From Euryarchaeota archaeon UBA128 (GTDB taxonomy: Archaea; Thermoplasmatota; Poseidoniia; Poseidoniales; Poseidoniaceae), in NCBI GenBank assembly GCA_002496955.1, contig DALZ01000034.1:1-15665 (forward strand): DNA of 15,665 nucleotides, read 5' to 3'. This document shows positions 14,433 to 15,665 of this stretch, in pieces. Within the stretch, counting starts at the first letter, position 1. Each line of letters begins with the position of its first letter. The notes under the pieces were generated by a model that was not told the DNA's origin, ran no database searches, and saw only the letters and a list, made by a program, of their open reading frames with translations. Both the position numbers and the translations under genes were made by a program.

Positions 14433-15665
14433 TTTATTCTCTAAGACAGCTTCTAGCGGTTTCATGGATATTGGTGACGCAAGGGCTATTCCCTCTCCGT
14501 AATCTACCCAGTATGGTTCACCCTTGATGGCTGATTTTGCAACTTTCTCAGAGGTAATCACTGCAGGCATCAGGAAGGTACTAGTAATGAATGCGAAAAT
14601 AATCAAAAGGCACATTATCATAAAGAAATTTTCTAGACCGGGGAATGTAACCAAAAAGCCGGCTCCAATACCACTTACAGTCGTTATTGTGGTCTCAAAA
14701 ATAGTCTGGCCAGTTTCCTCGATAGAGTTGGCAATACCGATTGGAGATTCGCCTTCCTCCTGTATCCTGTGCATGACATGTATAGCATCGTCAACACCAA
14801 TACCGAAGACGATAGTACCAATCATCGCGGTGAAAATATTAACGTTGACATCTGGACTATTCATCAGCAGTGGTTGCCATAAGATTACTACTGCTACCGG
14901 AACCATAGTAATGACGCCCAGCCTGACTGACCTGAATACGATTGACAAGACAATTGTTAAGATTAGCATTGTAACAATCGTCGTCAGGTTTTGGGAGTTG
15001 TGAATCCCCTCATTTATGTCGAGGGATACGGGTAGACCGCCCGTGAGTTTAGAGGAATCGGTTCCCTCCAGGCCAGTATCCTCGATGAGCATCTCATCAA
15101 TCTGGTCTCTAAGTACTGCAGCTTCATTCAAGTTCATGTACGGCTGTGTAACATAGACAATACCTTTGGTTCCTTCCTTGTTGAGCAGCATTGATTTGAC
15201 TTCATTGCTCAGTGTGTCAAAAACGATGTTTACCATGTCTTTTCTCAGCTGTTCTCTTCCTCCTTCGCCACTGGCGTCTAACAGTAACCAAGCATGGCAC
15301 TCAATTGGGTCATTTGATTCCCAGCAGGGTTCATGAAGTAGATCCCACAGACTTCCTTGGTACAACGCAACATCATCATTGAGGCCAATAGTGACAGGTA
15401 TTGCGCGCAAAAACGTAATGATACTGGTTGTGTTGGTTCTTTCAACTTCGCTTATCCTTTGTTCCAAGCCATCGATGACATCAAGAACCGGTAAATCTCT
15501 AATCCGATCTGTATTGTTGTCATTTGGTCTATCCTGTGCACTGAAAATAAACAAAGAGGTTTGTCCACCGCTGAAATATTCAGAATATTCTGCAAGTGAA
15601 TTCAACGAGTCTATGCCGTCAGGTGCTTCTGATGAACCCGTGATGGGTTCATTCATCGAATCTAA
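14430..15665 (-). CDS. RND/MMPL-superfamily membrane protein, C-terminal half (5' end outside window)
   Basis: The frame is open through the window edge; a Met at 15656 is internal, because full-length members have about 800 or more residues with two repeated halves. The visible part has an extracytoplasmic domain (about 1-220) and then about five hydrophobic helices. It begins with LTTIVTMLILTIVLSIVFRSVRLGV and includes the family signature FGIGVDDAIHVMHRIQEE, equivalent to the GxxxDYxIHL motif of RND proteins, where acidic residues can relay protons. VSGIGAGFLVTFPGLENFF and the last helix, LLIIFAFITSTFLMPAVI, complete the membrane part. Members export lipids, drugs or sterol-like molecules, using the ion gradient. 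The substrate is unknown. The TGA stop overlaps the last three bases of RNase P RNA. Confidence 0.9.
   Translation of the reverse strand, partial: LDSMNEPITGSSEAPDGIDSLNSLAEYSEYFSGGQTSLFIFSAQDRPNDNNTDRIRDLPVLDVIDGLEQRISEVERTNTTSIITFLRAIPVTIGLNDDVALYQGSLWDLLHEPCWESNDPIECHAWLLLDASGEGGREQLRKDMVNIVFDTLSNEVKSMLLNKEGTKGIVYVTQPYMNLNEAAVLRDQIDEMLIEDTGLEGTDSSKLTGGLPVSLDINEGIHNSQNLTTIVTMLILTIVLSIVFRSVRLGVITMVPVAVVILWQPLLMNSPDVNVNIFTAMIGTIVFGIGVDDAIHVMHRIQEEGESPIGIANSIEETGQTIFETTITTVSGIGAGFLVTFPGLENFFMIMCLLIIFAFITSTFLMPAVITSEKVAKSAIKGEPYWVDYGEGIALASPISMKPLEAVLENK

Noticed and set aside
14524..15003. Plus-strand frame of 159 codons
   Set aside because: It is the antisense of the hydrophobic helices of the RND protein, which has a clear family signature on the minus strand.
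1..15665. CRISPR array, insertion sequence, prophage or defence island
   Set aside because: No regularly spaced repeats, transposase, integrase, direct repeats next to tRNAs, or recognisable defence genes were seen; the tRNA 3' ends are followed directly by housekeeping or conserved genes.

Overview
The window looks like chromosomal DNA of a marine, moderately AT-rich archaeon, most likely of the Marine Group II/III (Poseidoniales-like, Thermoplasmatota) type. This is inferred from an archaeal-type asparaginyl-tRNA synthetase, an RNase P RNA on an archaeal plan, TATA-like boxes placed about 25 bp before tRNA genes and start codons, many nearly leaderless genes, membrane-anchored dolichol-phosphate-type glycosyltransferases, and a very long surface protein anchored by one C-terminal helix. 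A 16S or ribosomal protein tree would be needed to fix the lineage. Genes are packed tightly on both strands, with no mobile element, CRISPR array or sign of recent insertion.

Layout. 1-258: 3' end of an unrecognised gene with a GC-rich end. 295-732: zinc-ribbon plus winged-helix-like protein. 767-844: tRNA-Pro(UGG). 846-2106 (minus): family 2 glycosyltransferase overlapping a small parvulin prolyl isomerase. 2221-3853 (plus): a divergent membrane glycosyltransferase-like protein, then a HAD phosphatase. 3883-3996: a 37-residue zinc-ribbon microprotein. 3986-6379 (minus): asparaginyl-tRNA synthetase followed by a saccharopine dehydrogenase-family oxidoreductase. 6507-8181 (plus): carbamate kinase, nickel superoxide dismutase (sodN) and its maturation protease (sodX). 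8182-9009 (minus): tRNA-Lys(CUU) downstream of ribose-5-phosphate isomerase A. 9108-14090 (plus): a surface protein of about 1660 residues. 14130-14432: RNase P RNA. 14430-15665 (minus): C-terminal half of an RND/MMPL-type membrane protein whose start lies outside the window.

Functional themes. sodN and sodX form a dedicated pair: the protease is expected to expose the His-1 that binds nickel. The two glycosyltransferases and the HAD phosphatase plausibly belong to surface glycan or lipid-linked sugar metabolism. The surface protein and RND protein add to an envelope theme. AsnRS, RNase P RNA, two tRNAs and RpiA are housekeeping.

The most interesting points are the sodN-sodX pair in an archaeal setting, a microprotein whose zinc ribbon has the same cysteine spacing as the N-terminus of the 145-residue protein, and the fact that all three stable RNA genes end against or inside the 3' end of a convergent protein gene. 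I did not find a convincing wholly new multi-gene system.
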